Shown in pieces: positions 17,780-26,293 of a stretch of DNA of 64,000 nt. The stretch is taken from the NCBI GenBank assembly GCA_029624765.1, contig JARSSO010000010.1, positions 62,001-126,000 on the forward strand, written 5' to 3'. This DNA is from Candidatus Contendibacter sp. (lineage in GTDB: Bacteria; Pseudomonadota; Gammaproteobacteria; Competibacterales; Competibacteraceae). The notes under the pieces were generated by a model. It was not told the DNA's origin and made no database searches. It saw nothing but the letters and a program-made list of their open reading frames with translations. The stretch's first letter is position 1; every line of letters begins with the position of its first letter. The position numbers and the translations under genes are program-made.

Positions 17780-18316
17780 TCATTCGAATTCGCGACTTAA
17801 AAGCAGTGTATCCAACAGCATCAGGACATCTTCCCTGCGCCGCACATCCACCGTCATGACGGGATGCATCTCCTCGCGCTCGGCCAGATAGCGATAGTAG
17901 GCATCGATATCCGGCTGCGCCGCTACGTCGGTTCGGGTCACGCCGATGACGGCCGCCGAGGCGGCGATGTAATTCTTGAAATTGTCAAGATAAATGCTGA
18001 GGTCCTCCAGCGGCGAGGGACGCGCGTTGTCCACCAGAATCACGAATCCCAGCGCGCCCTTGGCGAGTATCTCCCACATGTGTCTGAAGCGGCGTTGACC
18101 GGGGGTGCCGTAGAGGCGCAACACCAGACCCTCGTCCACCGTCACCTCGCCATAGTCCATGCCCACCGTCGTGGTTTCCTTGCGCTGGGCGGTTTCGTCG
18201 GTCGCCACGGCCTCGGTCGAGATGGTTTTGATTTCGCTGATGGCATTGATCGCCGTCGTCTTGCCGGCGCCCACCGTACCCGTGAAAATGATCTTGACTT
18301 CAGTCACGTTACTCAT
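17780..18316 (-). CDS. MglA-like small Ras-family GTPase
   Basis: The 178-aa protein has a Walker A motif GTVGAGKT at 13-20, a switch-I region rich in Thr (RKETTTVGMDYG), Walker B/switch II LYGTPGQRRF at 68-77 and TRTD at 127-130 replacing NKxD. This is the bacterial MglA/Arf-like group, which controls polarity and motility in Myxococcus. Here it heads a block with two roadblock proteins. Its ATG overlaps the upstream stop by 4 bp. A link to the Pil-Chp operon elsewhere in the window is possible but untested. Confidence 0.9.
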   Translation of the reverse strand: MSNVTEVKIIFTGTVGAGKTTAINAISEIKTISTEAVATDETAQRKETTTVGMDYGEVTVDEGLVLRLYGTPGQRRFRHMWEILAKGALGFVILVDNARPSPLEDLSIYLDNFKNYIAASAAVIGVTRTDVAAQPDIDAYYRYLAEREEMHPVMTVDVRRREDVLMLLDTLLLSREFE

Positions 18317-19134
18317 CCGCCCATCCCCAGCCGCACCCGAATTCTGCCAATGACGCCCCTTAGCCCGGACTTGGGGGCCGCCGACGCTGGCAGGGCGGTC
18401 GCCTCCACCCTTTTCAGCCAGCCACAGAGGAAGCAGGCGTTGAGAAAAGCGATGGCCTCATCCCTGGCGACCCCGGTGCCGGCGGCGAGGCCGTCCAGGG
18501 AAGCGGTCTTGCGCATGAGAAAAGTCGCCATCTTGAGATGCTGGGCGGTGTGTGGCAGCGTGCCGAAATCCGGCCAGCGACCGAGGCCGAAGGCGGGGAA
18601 CGACCGCGGCGTCGGTAGCAATTGCCCTTGCGAAAATTGCAGGCCGCAAAACCACATCAATCCATATAGCGAGGTGCTGATCGCCTTCTTTTCCAGCTCC
18701 GCCAGCTCCCCCAGGGGAATCGGCTCCAACTGGCTTAGGCCAGGATCGACCGTGCCCAGCGGCCGCAGATCCTCCAGCAATTCCTCGAACGAAAAATTGA
18801 GCAGGCAGCGACGCCGGGGCTTGTCGATCACGAACGCTGGAATCCTGGCGAATACCAGACGCACCGGCTGATCGATGAGGTTTGAGGCAAGTAATTCCAG
18901 GATGCCGCTTTCCTGCGGTCGAGCCGTCTCGGGAACAGGATTGGCTATCAGCGAGGCGAGCTGCTGCGCTAGCTCTCGCAAAGTCGGCTGTTTCGATCTT
19001 GAGCCATATTCGCAGAACTTGGTCGCCGCGTCCTGGCTCTGAAAAGACAGAAGTTCGCCAAATTCATTCTTGATCAGGAACCGCATCCTGAGCATGAGAG
19101 CTATCGCTTCTTTACTGAGAATTGGTTGGTTCAC
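18313..19134 (-). CDS. Unknown protein heading the MglA/roadblock block
   Basis: From a GTG at 19134 (AAGAGG six bases upstream) the product is 273 aa; an in-frame TTG at 19149 is the alternative. It has no signal or membrane helix. The middle contains PVRLVFARIPAFVIDKPRR and a Leu/Glu-rich part. The C-terminal third resembles a winged-helix or helical module (LDGLAAGTGVARDEAIAFLNACFLCGWLK). That segment could be DNA- or protein-binding, but this is only pattern-level. It overlaps mglA by 4 bp, so it likely serves the same system. Confidence 0.65.
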   Translation of the reverse strand: MNQPILSKEAIALMLRMRFLIKNEFGELLSFQSQDAATKFCEYGSRSKQPTLRELAQQLASLIANPVPETARPQESGILELLASNLIDQPVRLVFARIPAFVIDKPRRRCLLNFSFEELLEDLRPLGTVDPGLSQLEPIPLGELAELEKKAISTSLYGLMWFCGLQFSQGQLLPTPRSFPAFGLGRWPDFGTLPHTAQHLKMATFLMRKTASLDGLAAGTGVARDEAIAFLNACFLCGWLKRVEATALPASAAPKSGLRGVIGRIRVRLGMGG

Positions 19135-19473
19135 AAAGCGCCTCTTCAAGCCACCGCAACATCAAAATAGTAGTTCGAAAAAAGGAGAAAACCATTTTCT
19201 ACGCAGTAGGTTGTCGTCCCCACGACCCGTGTCGGGCGATTTATCCAATGGAATTACTCAGAAAAAGTATCTCAATATAGACATATGCTGCTTTAAAAAA
19301 GCATCTCGCGTCAAGTGGTTTGAATGGTTTTATCGCAAAAAAATTTCACAACATACGGTGTTAAATATCCTATGAATTTTATGGTATGGGAAGCTCTGAC
19401 GACAAACGGGTTTTTACAATCGCTCCGGCGCTTCCAGGAAGCGGGAGCCTGGCTGTGGGCTTTGCGACCGCGT
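19135..19473. other. AT-rich intergenic region upstream of the MglA block
   Basis: About 340 bp separate the nrtR stop from the start of the minus-strand block. The part 19150-19400 is much more AT-rich than its surroundings and probably holds the block's promoter. A small TGCTTT-AAA-AAAGCA hairpin sits at 19289-19303. No gene is evident; short frames lack coding character. Confidence 0.5.
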
Positions 19474-20256
19474 TCAGCGGGCGTGGCGGCTGATGCTGCG
19501 CGGAAAGAAAGTGCGCCGATCGTAATCGCGGAACCGATAAAGCTGCGCCGGCCGGCCAAAGCCATCGCGCTGCTTGCCGATCAACTCTTCCAGCATGTCG
19601 GCCTGGATCACCCGGCGGCGGAAGGAGCTTTTGTCGAGCGGCTGCTGCAAGATGATTTCGTAAGTCCGCTGCAATTCCGGCAAGGTGAATTCCTCCGGCA
19701 ACAGGTGCACGGCAATGTGCGTGTACTCCAACTTGGAGCGCAAGCGTTCCACGGCGTCGGCCAGGATACGGGCGTGATCGAAGCCCAGTTCAAAGTCCGT
19801 CCGGTCGCCACGCACCCCTACCCAACATGCCTCCGCCTGATTACCCACCAGGCGCACCGATTCCGAGGCCATCAGCGCGAAATAGACCGTGGTGGCGGTC
19901 CAGTCGCGCGGGTCGCGGTCGCGGGAGCCGTAGGTCTTGAGTTGTTCCAGATACGGGGCGCGCACGCCGGTCTCCTCGATCAGTTTGCGCGCCGCGCAGG
20001 TATCCACCGATGCGTCGCGCCGCGGGTCCAGGAACCCACCCGGCAGCGCCCAGCAGCCCTTGAACGGGTGCTCGGCGCGCTTGACCAGCAGTACGTGCAG
20101 GTGTTCGTCGCGCACCGTGAAAATCACCAGATCCACGGTGAAGGACGGTTTTTCGTACCGGGTGGCGTCGTAGCGGCGAAGAAATTCCGCTCCGCCCGGC
20201 TCGGGGATCGTCGGGCCGATTCTCCCTGGTTCCGCTGGATCGTCTCGTTCGATCAT
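19474..20256 (-). CDS. nrtR: NrtR-like Nudix-domain transcriptional regulator
   Basis: The 260-aa protein has an N-terminal Nudix domain (about 38-165) and a C-terminal winged helix (about 180-240, with ELQRTYEIILQQPL and SSFRRRVIQ). The Nudix box around 73-98 is degenerate: the REUxEE core reads RKLIEE, with Lys91 for the catalytic Glu. That fits NrtR, which binds ADP-ribose-type ligands without strong hydrolysis and represses NAD genes. It is the last gene of an operon with a PP2C-like protein and a nicotinamidase-like enzyme. It overlaps the former by 4 bp (ATGA). Confidence 0.85.
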   Translation of the reverse strand: MIERDDPAEPGRIGPTIPEPGGAEFLRRYDATRYEKPSFTVDLVIFTVRDEHLHVLLVKRAEHPFKGCWALPGGFLDPRRDASVDTCAARKLIEETGVRAPYLEQLKTYGSRDRDPRDWTATTVYFALMASESVRLVGNQAEACWVGVRGDRTDFELGFDHARILADAVERLRSKLEYTHIAVHLLPEEFTLPELQRTYEIILQQPLDKSSFRRRVIQADMLEELIGKQRDGFGRPAQLYRFRDYDRRTFFPRSISRHAR

Positions 20257-21182
20257 GGAAAAGCCCCTGGGATGGACATTCCATCCGCCCCCGACGGTGC
20301 GTCCGTCTCCACTGCGCCAGCCAGGCGGACGAACGCCCCCAGCCCGATGTCGTCCATGTTGACCACTCGTTGCTGGGCATAGTCGACGAGCACTTGGCGC
20401 AACTGGCGTTGGACGAAGGCGCCGTCGAGATTTTGAAAATCCAGCACCGCCCGCGCCGCGGTCCGCAAATCCAGCCGCGCGCCGGTTTCGGCCGCCACGA
20501 ACGAATCCAGGCCATCCGTGGCGACCGCCACCACTGGAAAGGTGGCCAGATCGAAAGCGAACACGGTCGGGGCGTTGAAGGCCTCCTGGCGGATGCTGTC
20601 CCCGGCGTCGATTTGATAATGAATGCTCTGGGCGGTCGCCGGCTCCCCGATGGCTTCCTGGTAAAGCTCCCAGCGTTCCGGGTCAAGCAGATAAGACAGA
20701 TAATAGGGCGCGTTCTCGGCGTATTCGACGCGAATCGTCCCCACCCCGCCATCGGCGCGGCGGACGGCAAGACAACCATCGCCATAGAGATGAACGTGCA
20801 CCATCCCGCCATCGCACCAGGCGATCAGCAGCGTGGCGTCGAGCACGGTGGTGGGGTCCAGCCCCAGATCCCGCGCCTGCCGGGCGGCGCGGCGCACGAT
20901 GCGCTGGCCCAGCGGCCAGTGCCGGGCCAGCCGTTCGCTCCCGCTCGCGGCATGGACGAAGCGCGGTAGGAAACGGCGGGCGTTCAATGCCAGCAGGCGC
21001 GCGCCCAGGTCGCTGTCGGGCGCGGCCGAACAGCCGTCGGCCAAGATCAGATGCGGAACCGGCTCCCAGCCGTGGAGGGCATAGTCTTCGCAAAACAGGT
21101 GCAAGCGGCCGATGGTGTAGTAGGCGTCGAGCAGGAGAGTGGCGTTTGCCCCGGCGCGGGCGTCGTCGATTGCGGTCAGCAT
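20253..21182 (-). CDS. PP2C-like phosphatase-domain protein
   Basis: The 309-aa protein shows PP2C-fold signatures: CEDY at 31-34, ILADGCSAAPDSDLGARLL at 46-64, YGDG at 133-136 and VATDGLDSF at 220-228. The aspartates Asp33, Asp49 and Asp223 are at positions expected to bind the metal pair. PP2C enzymes dephosphorylate Ser/Thr phosphoproteins. The ATG at 21182 has GGCGGA upstream and overlaps the previous stop by 7 bp; a longer frame upstream is a shadow. Being locked between the nicotinamidase-like gene and nrtR suggests a role tied to NAD status, which would be unusual for this family. Confidence 0.72.
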   Translation of the reverse strand: MLTAIDDARAGANATLLLDAYYTIGRLHLFCEDYALHGWEPVPHLILADGCSAAPDSDLGARLLALNARRFLPRFVHAASGSERLARHWPLGQRIVRRAARQARDLGLDPTTVLDATLLIAWCDGGMVHVHLYGDGCLAVRRADGGVGTIRVEYAENAPYYLSYLLDPERWELYQEAIGEPATAQSIHYQIDAGDSIRQEAFNAPTVFAFDLATFPVVAVATDGLDSFVAAETGARLDLRTAARAVLDFQNLDGAFVQRQLRQVLVDYAQQRVVNMDDIGLGAFVRLAGAVETDAPSGADGMSIPGAFP

Positions 21183-21973
21183 TGGAATTCCGCCGCCGTG
21201 GCGGTTCTCATGCCGCGCCCGCGCAGGTCGGAGAGAAACCCTTGGGCCAGGTCCTCGAAGCCGGGCACCGGCGAACTGGTGTCCTCGATCAGCACCAGGT
21301 TGCGGATGCGGTCCCGGGGCAGGCAATCGGCGATGTCCCGCACCGTGTTGGCGACGCAGTGCGACAACGCCTGGCCGGATATGGCCACCCTGTCGGCGCT
21401 TGCCAGAGCCTGGATCAGCCGGGTGTTGATCTGGGTGCCGGGATCGTCCGGGTCGGGCACGTCGGCCCGCACCGCCGAATAATGCTCGGTCCAGGGATTA
21501 TGGCCCTTGGTTACGTAGTCCACCCGGGCGAAACCGGCTTCCTCCCAGCGCCGCAGCGCTTCCGCCACCACCGGTACGACGCCCTGGCCCCAGGCGCCGA
21601 CCAGGCAATGCGGCGGCCAGATGGTCAGGGTGTAGCGGCCGTTGTCGCGCAGGGCGCGCACGTAAGCCAGCGCCCTCGGCCGGTGTTCCGGTTTGAACGG
21701 CCGCCAGACACCTTTCTCCACATCGGCAACCGTGATCTGGGTGAAGGGCGGCGGTGGCTGGCCCTTGGCGTCACGCCAGAAGATCGGGTGGGAGATATCC
21801 ACCAGTTGATGAGTGTCGAGAGTGACGTGAATGGCGGCGATGCGGTCGCCCAGGCGATCCAGCAAGCGCGCCAGGCGTTCGGCGTCCGCGCCGGCGCCCG
21901 GCACTGGCAGCGCCGCCCCAGGCGCGTCGCTGAAATCGTTCTGCGGGTCGACGATCAGAAATTCCAGGCGCAT
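21176..21973 (-). CDS. Isochorismatase-like cysteine hydrolase, probable nicotinamidase
   Basis: The 265-aa protein has the triad of the family: Asp9 (IVDPQNDF), Lys156 (VTKGHNPW) and Cys206 (QALSHCVANT). A metal site typical of nicotinamidases is Asp53/His55/His62 (TLDTHQLVDISHP). Nicotinamidase converts nicotinamide to nicotinate for NAD salvage. The enzyme is longer than E. coli PncA (213 aa), so another amide is possible. The chosen ATG has GGAGAG upstream. It is first in an operon ending in an NrtR-like repressor and is divergent from a sirtuin that releases nicotinamide, which supports the assignment. Confidence 0.78.
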   Translation of the reverse strand: MRLEFLIVDPQNDFSDAPGAALPVPGAGADAERLARLLDRLGDRIAAIHVTLDTHQLVDISHPIFWRDAKGQPPPPFTQITVADVEKGVWRPFKPEHRPRALAYVRALRDNGRYTLTIWPPHCLVGAWGQGVVPVVAEALRRWEEAGFARVDYVTKGHNPWTEHYSAVRADVPDPDDPGTQINTRLIQALASADRVAISGQALSHCVANTVRDIADCLPRDRIRNLVLIEDTSSPVPGFEDLAQGFLSDLRGRGMRTATAAEFQC

Positions 21974-22012
21974 GGCGGCTCTCCTCAACAGGTTTCTTAG
22001 CGGCTTAGTGTC

Positions 22013-22047
22013 ACTATTATGAATTTTATAGTTGCAAAAAGCAACTA
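22013..22047. promoter_or_regulatory. Inverted repeats in the divergent NAD-locus promoter
   Basis: TAGTTGC-AAAAA-GCAACTA (22029-22047) is a perfect 7-bp inverted repeat. It overlaps a second pair, ACTAT (22013-22017) with ATAGT (22028-22032). Both lie in the 164-bp gap between the nicotinamidase-like gene and cobB, in an AT-rich patch. They are candidate operators for the NrtR-like regulator of this locus. A 5-base loop also allows a hairpin, but neither gene ends here, so a terminator is unlikely. Confidence 0.5.
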
Positions 22048-22137
22048 AAGTTTTTGGCGTGTCGGCGCCATGCCCGGCTTGCACCATGCGTGCTATGCTG
22101 AAAATCTTCCTGTTTCCCGTGAAAATCTCGCGCCGCC

Positions 22138-22911
22138 ATGAACTTCTCCCCGATTCCCACCGAACTGATCGCCCATCTGCGCGCCGCGCGCCGGGTCGCC
22201 GTGCTGACCGGCGCCGGCATCTCCGCCGAGAGCGGCGTACCGACCTTTCGCGAAGCGCAAACCGGGCTGTGGGCGCGCTACGACCCGGAGGAACTGGCCA
22301 CGCCGGACGCTTTCCGCCGCAACCCGAAGCTGGTCTGGGAATGGTACGCCTGGCGACAGGAACGGGTGCGGCAAGCCGAACCCAATCCCGGTCACCTCGC
22401 CCTGGTCGAGATGGAACGGCGCATCGCCGAATTCACGCTGATCACCCAGAACGTGGACGGCCTGCACCGGCGGGCCGGCAGCCATCAGGTGCTGGAACTG
22501 CACGGCAACCTGTTCCGCGCCAAGTGCCTTGACGAGGATCGGCCGGTGGAAAGCTGGCCCGACAGCGCCGAAATCCCGCCGCGCTGTCCGCGCTGCGGCG
22601 CGCTGTTGCGGCCGGACGTGGTCTGGTTCGGGGAGATGCTGCCGGCAGGCGCGCTGCGCGCGGCGGAACAGGCCGCCGCCACCGCCGAGGTTTTCCTCAG
22701 CATCGGTACCTCGACTCTGGTCTACCCGGCCGCCGAACTGCCGTTCACCGCGCTCCGGGCCGGGGCGACGGTGGTCGAGGTCAATCCCCAGCCGACCCCG
22801 CTCAGCCCCCATGTCACCTTCAGCTTGAACGGACCGGCCGGGGCGATTCTGCCGGCCCTGGTCGAGCAGGTTTGGAACGGATCGGCCGGGGCCGAGGGGG
22901 CCGGCCGATGA
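22138..22911 (+). CDS. cobB: NAD-dependent protein deacylase, sirtuin class III
   Basis: The 257-aa protein has GAGIS at 25-29, the TQNVDGLH motif at 103-110 and catalytic His122 in ELHGN. Tyr70 and Arg73 (YAWR) form the YxxR pair that favours succinyl/malonyl-lysine. Zinc ligands appear as Cys130, Cys150 and Cys153; only three cysteines are obvious. Sirtuins consume NAD and release nicotinamide. Divergence from a nicotinamidase-like gene across a shared promoter suggests co-regulation. The next gene overlaps by 4 bp. Confidence 0.93.
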   Translation: MNFSPIPTELIAHLRAARRVAVLTGAGISAESGVPTFREAQTGLWARYDPEELATPDAFRRNPKLVWEWYAWRQERVRQAEPNPGHLALVEMERRIAEFTLITQNVDGLHRRAGSHQVLELHGNLFRAKCLDEDRPVESWPDSAEIPPRCPRCGALLRPDVVWFGEMLPAGALRAAEQAAATAEVFLSIGTSTLVYPAAELPFTALRAGATVVEVNPQPTPLSPHVTFSLNGPAGAILPALVEQVWNGSAGAEGAGR

Positions 22912-23672
22912 GTTGGATCGCGGCGCGTCCGGAACGCTTGACTCTCGTCGACGGGACGGTCCTGGCTTACCACCAGCGGCCGGGCGCCAAGCCGGGCGTG
23001 CTGTTCCTGGGCGGTTTCACGTCCGACATGACCGGGATCAAGGCGACCACGCTGGATTACTGGTGCCGGGAACGGGGGCAGGCGTTCGTGCGCTTCGACT
23101 ACTCCGGCCACGGCGCGTCCAGCGGCCGGTTCGCCGACGGGACCATTGGCCGCTGGGCGGAGGAGGCCGTCGCGGTGCTGGACCGGTTGACCGAGGGGCC
23201 GCAAATCCTGGTGGGGTCGTCCATGGGTGCCTGGCTGATGCTGCTGACCGCGCTGGCCCGGCCGGAGCGGATCGCCGGGCTGCTGGGTCTGGCCTGCGCG
23301 GTGGACTTCACCGGCTATCTGCTGTGGGACCGGCTTGACGAGCGCCTGCGGGAACGCCTGCGGCGCGAGCGGGTGATTTCCCTGCCCTCCCCCTACGGCG
23401 AACCTTACATCATCGCGCTGAACCTGATCGAAGAGGCCAGGCAACACCAGTTGCTCGACCGGGCGACGCTGCCGATCCATGGGCCGGTGCGGCTGATTCA
23501 CGGCATGAGCGACGCCGACGTGCCGTGGCGAATCAGCCTTGAAGTGGCCGGCAAGCTGGCCAGCCCCGACGTGCGGGTGATCCTGGTCAAGGACGGGGAA
23601 CACACCCTGTCGCGAGAGCAGGATCTGCGGCTGTTGACCCGCACGCTGGGGGAGCTGCTGAATGGTCGGTAG
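22908..23672 (+). CDS. Alpha/beta hydrolase (ABHD10-like)
   Basis: The 254-aa protein starts at an ATG overlapping the cobB stop (ATGA). LFLGGFTSDMTGIKA and RFDYSGHGASSG are typical of the ABHD10-like group. The nucleophile is Ser105 in GSSMG, with Asp in HGMSDADVPW and His in DGEHTLSR. Human ABHD10 is a mitochondrial thioesterase or depalmitoylase, so a thioesterase role is reasonable. Coupling to a deacylase is suggestive. The last 86 bp overlap queG tail to tail. Confidence 0.85.
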   Translation: MSWIAARPERLTLVDGTVLAYHQRPGAKPGVLFLGGFTSDMTGIKATTLDYWCRERGQAFVRFDYSGHGASSGRFADGTIGRWAEEAVAVLDRLTEGPQILVGSSMGAWLMLLTALARPERIAGLLGLACAVDFTGYLLWDRLDERLRERLRRERVISLPSPYGEPYIIALNLIEEARQHQLLDRATLPIHGPVRLIHGMSDADVPWRISLEVAGKLASPDVRVILVKDGEHTLSREQDLRLLTRTLGELLNGR

Positions 23673-24732
23673 CCTGCTCCGCCAGCGCCCAGACGACATG
23701 CTCCCGCACCAGCGCCGACGGGTGCGCGAGCCGCGCCCGCAAGCCCGCCCCGACCGTCGGCGAGTGGGGCGCGTTGCCCAGCGCCACGGCGATATTGCGC
23801 AACCAGCGTTCATGTCCAATTCGGCGGATGGCGCTGCCTTCGGCGCGGCGTAAAAACTCCGCTTCGTCCCAACGAAACAATTCCACCAAGCCCGGCGCGT
23901 CCAGTCGATGCCGGACCCGGAAATCCGGCTCCACCGTCGGGCGGGCGAAGCGGTTCCACGGACAGACCAGTTGGCAATCGTCGCAGCCGTAAATCCGGTT
24001 GCCGATGGCGCGACGAAATTCCAGCGGGATCGGCCCCGGCAATTCGATGGTGTGGTAGGAGATACAGCGCCGGGCGTCCACCCGGTAGGGCGCGACGATG
24101 GCCTGGGTCGGGCAAATGTCCAAACAGGCCGTGCAGCGCCCGCAATGCGCGGTCGTGGGCCGGTCCACCGGCAGCGGCAAATCCACGTAAATCTCACCCA
24201 GAAAGAACCACGACCCGGCCTGCCGATCCAGCAGGTTGCTGTGCTTACCGATCCAGCCCAGACCCGCTTTTTCCGCCAGCGCCTTTTCCAGCACCGGCGC
24301 GCTGTCCACGAACACCCGATGGCCGAACGGCCCGACGGTGGCGGCGATGCGGTCGGCCAGCCGGCGCAGCCGTTGCCGCAGAACCTTGTGATAATCCCGG
24401 CCCAGGGCATAGCGCGACACATAACCCAGTTCCGGGCGTCGCAGCACGCTCCATGGTTCGGCGGCGTCCGGCGGCCAGTAGTCCATCCGCGCCGCGATAA
24501 CGCGCGCCGTGCCGGGAATCAGTTCCGCCGGCTGGCTGCGTTTGACCCCGTGTCCGGCCATGTAGCGCATCTCGCCATGAAAACCCGCCGCCAGCCAATC
24601 GAGCAGGCGCGCTTCGTGTTCGCCAAGGTCGATGTCGGTGATGCCGATCCGCTGGAACCCCAGTTCCCGCCCCCAGGTCTTGACGGCGGCGGCCAGTTCG
24701 GCGAGTTGGGCGGGGGTGTGGACAACGGTCAT
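23587..24732 (-). CDS. queG: Epoxyqueuosine reductase
   Basis: The 381-aa enzyme reduces epoxyqueuosine to queuosine in tRNA using cobalamin and two 4Fe-4S clusters. Cluster cysteines are C197, C200, C203, C207 and C223, C250, C253, C257. RDYHKVLR at 112-119 and the following region match QueG. A HEAT-like segment (about 305-355) ends the conserved part. The last 25 residues (from about QATDHSAAPP) look like a non-conserved tail and lie opposite the 3' end of the hydrolase gene. QueG and NnrD/TsaE are neighbours in many gammaproteobacteria. Confidence 0.94.
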   Translation of the reverse strand: MTVVHTPAQLAELAAAVKTWGRELGFQRIGITDIDLGEHEARLLDWLAAGFHGEMRYMAGHGVKRSQPAELIPGTARVIAARMDYWPPDAAEPWSVLRRPELGYVSRYALGRDYHKVLRQRLRRLADRIAATVGPFGHRVFVDSAPVLEKALAEKAGLGWIGKHSNLLDRQAGSWFFLGEIYVDLPLPVDRPTTAHCGRCTACLDICPTQAIVAPYRVDARRCISYHTIELPGPIPLEFRRAIGNRIYGCDDCQLVCPWNRFARPTVEPDFRVRHRLDAPGLVELFRWDEAEFLRRAEGSAIRRIGHERWLRNIAVALGNAPHSPTVGAGLRARLAHPSALVREHVVWALAEQATDHSAAPPACGSTAADPALATGCVPRP

Positions 24733-24802
24733 GGCGACGGCTGGAATTGGCGAAGGGACGGGCGTATTGTGCCTTCAATCACCACGGCCACGGAGATTTC
24801 CC

Positions 24803-26290
24803 ATGCGCGAATTGCCTGTTGAATTGTACCGCGCCGTGCAGGTGCGGGAATTGGACCGCATCGCCATCGAGGAGCGCGGCATCCCCGGTTATACCCTGAT
24901 GAGCCGGGCCGGCGAAGCGGCGTTCGAACTGCTGCGCCGGCGCTGGCCGAACGCGCGCCGGATCGCGGTGGTTTGCGGCGGCGGCAACAACGCGGGCGAC
25001 GGTTATGTGGTGGCCCGACTGGCTCGCAAAGCCGGTTTGGATGTCCAGGTGTTGGCGCTTTCCAATCCGGACGCGCTGCGCGGCGACGCCCTGACCGCCT
25101 GGCAAGATGCCTGCGCCGTCGGCGTGCCGACCACGGTTTTCACCACCGCTGGCCTGGATGGCGCCGATCTGCTGGTGGACGCCATTCTGGGCACGGGACT
25201 GGAACGGGACGTGAGCGGGGTCTGGCGCGAGGCCATCGAAGCCATGAACGCGCACCCAGCCGACCGCTTCGCCCTGGACATTCCCTCCGGACTGCACGCC
25301 GACACCGGCGCGATTCTGGGCGCGGCGGTGCGCGCGGCGGCCACGATCACCTTCATCGGCCTCAAGCAGGGGCTGTTCACCGGGCAGGGGCCGGCCTGTT
25401 GCGGGGAGGTCCATTTCGCGGACCTGGCAGTCCCGCCCGACATTTATCCGGCCCTGCATCCCGCCTGCTGGCGTTACGTCGGCGAGGATTTACCGGTGCT
25501 GCTTCCCCGCCGCTCCCGCGGCGCCCACAAGGGACATTGCGGCCATGTGCTGGTGATCGGCGGCGAACTGGGGATGGCCGGCGCGGCGCGGCTGGCCGGC
25601 GAAGCCGCCGCCCGTTGCGGCGCGGGACTGGTCAGCGTCGCCACCCGCGCTGCTCACGCCGGCTTGCAGGCGGCGACTCGACCGGAACTGATGTTCCAGG
25701 GCGTCGAAACTCCCGAGGCGCTGGAGCCACTGTTGGACCGGGCGACGGTCGTCGCGGTGGGCCCGGGCCTGGGGCGCGGCGACTGGGGTCGGGCGATGTT
25801 GCAAGCCGCGCTCGCCCGTGACCGGCCGCTGGTGGTGGACGCCGATGCGCTCAATCTGCTGGCGGCCGAACCGGCCTTCCGCGACGACTGGATTCTGACC
25901 CCGCACGCCGGCGAGGCCGCCCGGCTGCTGAAAATGACCCCCGCCCAGGTCGAGGCCGACCGTTTTGCCGCCGTCGAGGACCTGGCGCTGCGTTTCGGCG
26001 GCGTGGCCCTGCTCAAGGGCGCCGGTTCGCTGATCGCCAGCCGGGCGGATGGGTTGGTGGCGCTGTGTCATGCCGGTAATCCGGGCATGGCCAGCGGCGG
26101 CATGGGCGACGTGCTGACCGGGGTCGTCGCCGCGCTGCGGGCGCAGGGCCTGTCGCCGTTCGCGGCGGCCAAGGCGGGCGCCTATCTGCACGGTCGGGCC
26201 GGTGATCTGGCGGCGCAAGCCGGCGGCGAGCGCGGTCTGCTGGCGACCGATCTGCTGCCCTTCCTGCGGCAACTGGCCAATCCAGGTTGA
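24803..26290 (+). CDS. nnr: Bifunctional NAD(P)H-hydrate epimerase / ADP-dependent dehydratase
   Basis: The 495-aa protein repairs hydrated NAD(P)H. The N-terminal YjeF epimerase domain (about 1-215) contains CGGGNNAGDGYVVA at 58-71. The C-terminal ribokinase-like dehydratase (about 225-495) contains GHCGHVLVIGG and, near residue 430, GMASGGMGDVLTG with the catalytic Asp. I start at the ATG at 24803, seven bases after GGAG; the open frame upstream is antisense to queG. tsaE follows 3 bp later, the usual order. Confidence 0.95.
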   Translation: MRELPVELYRAVQVRELDRIAIEERGIPGYTLMSRAGEAAFELLRRRWPNARRIAVVCGGGNNAGDGYVVARLARKAGLDVQVLALSNPDALRGDALTAWQDACAVGVPTTVFTTAGLDGADLLVDAILGTGLERDVSGVWREAIEAMNAHPADRFALDIPSGLHADTGAILGAAVRAAATITFIGLKQGLFTGQGPACCGEVHFADLAVPPDIYPALHPACWRYVGEDLPVLLPRRSRGAHKGHCGHVLVIGGELGMAGAARLAGEAAARCGAGLVSVATRAAHAGLQAATRPELMFQGVETPEALEPLLDRATVVAVGPGLGRGDWGRAMLQAALARDRPLVVDADALNLLAAEPAFRDDWILTPHAGEAARLLKMTPAQVEADRFAAVEDLALRFGGVALLKGAGSLIASRADGLVALCHAGNPGMASGGMGDVLTGVVAALRAQGLSPFAAAKAGAYLHGRAGDLAAQAGGERGLLATDLLPFLRQLANPG

Positions 26291-26293
26291 GTC

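Noticed and set aside
19070..19375. 101-codon plus-strand frame
   Set aside because: Its first part is antisense to the unknown gene at 18313-19134 and the rest is AT-rich promoter-like DNA with no ribosome-binding site.
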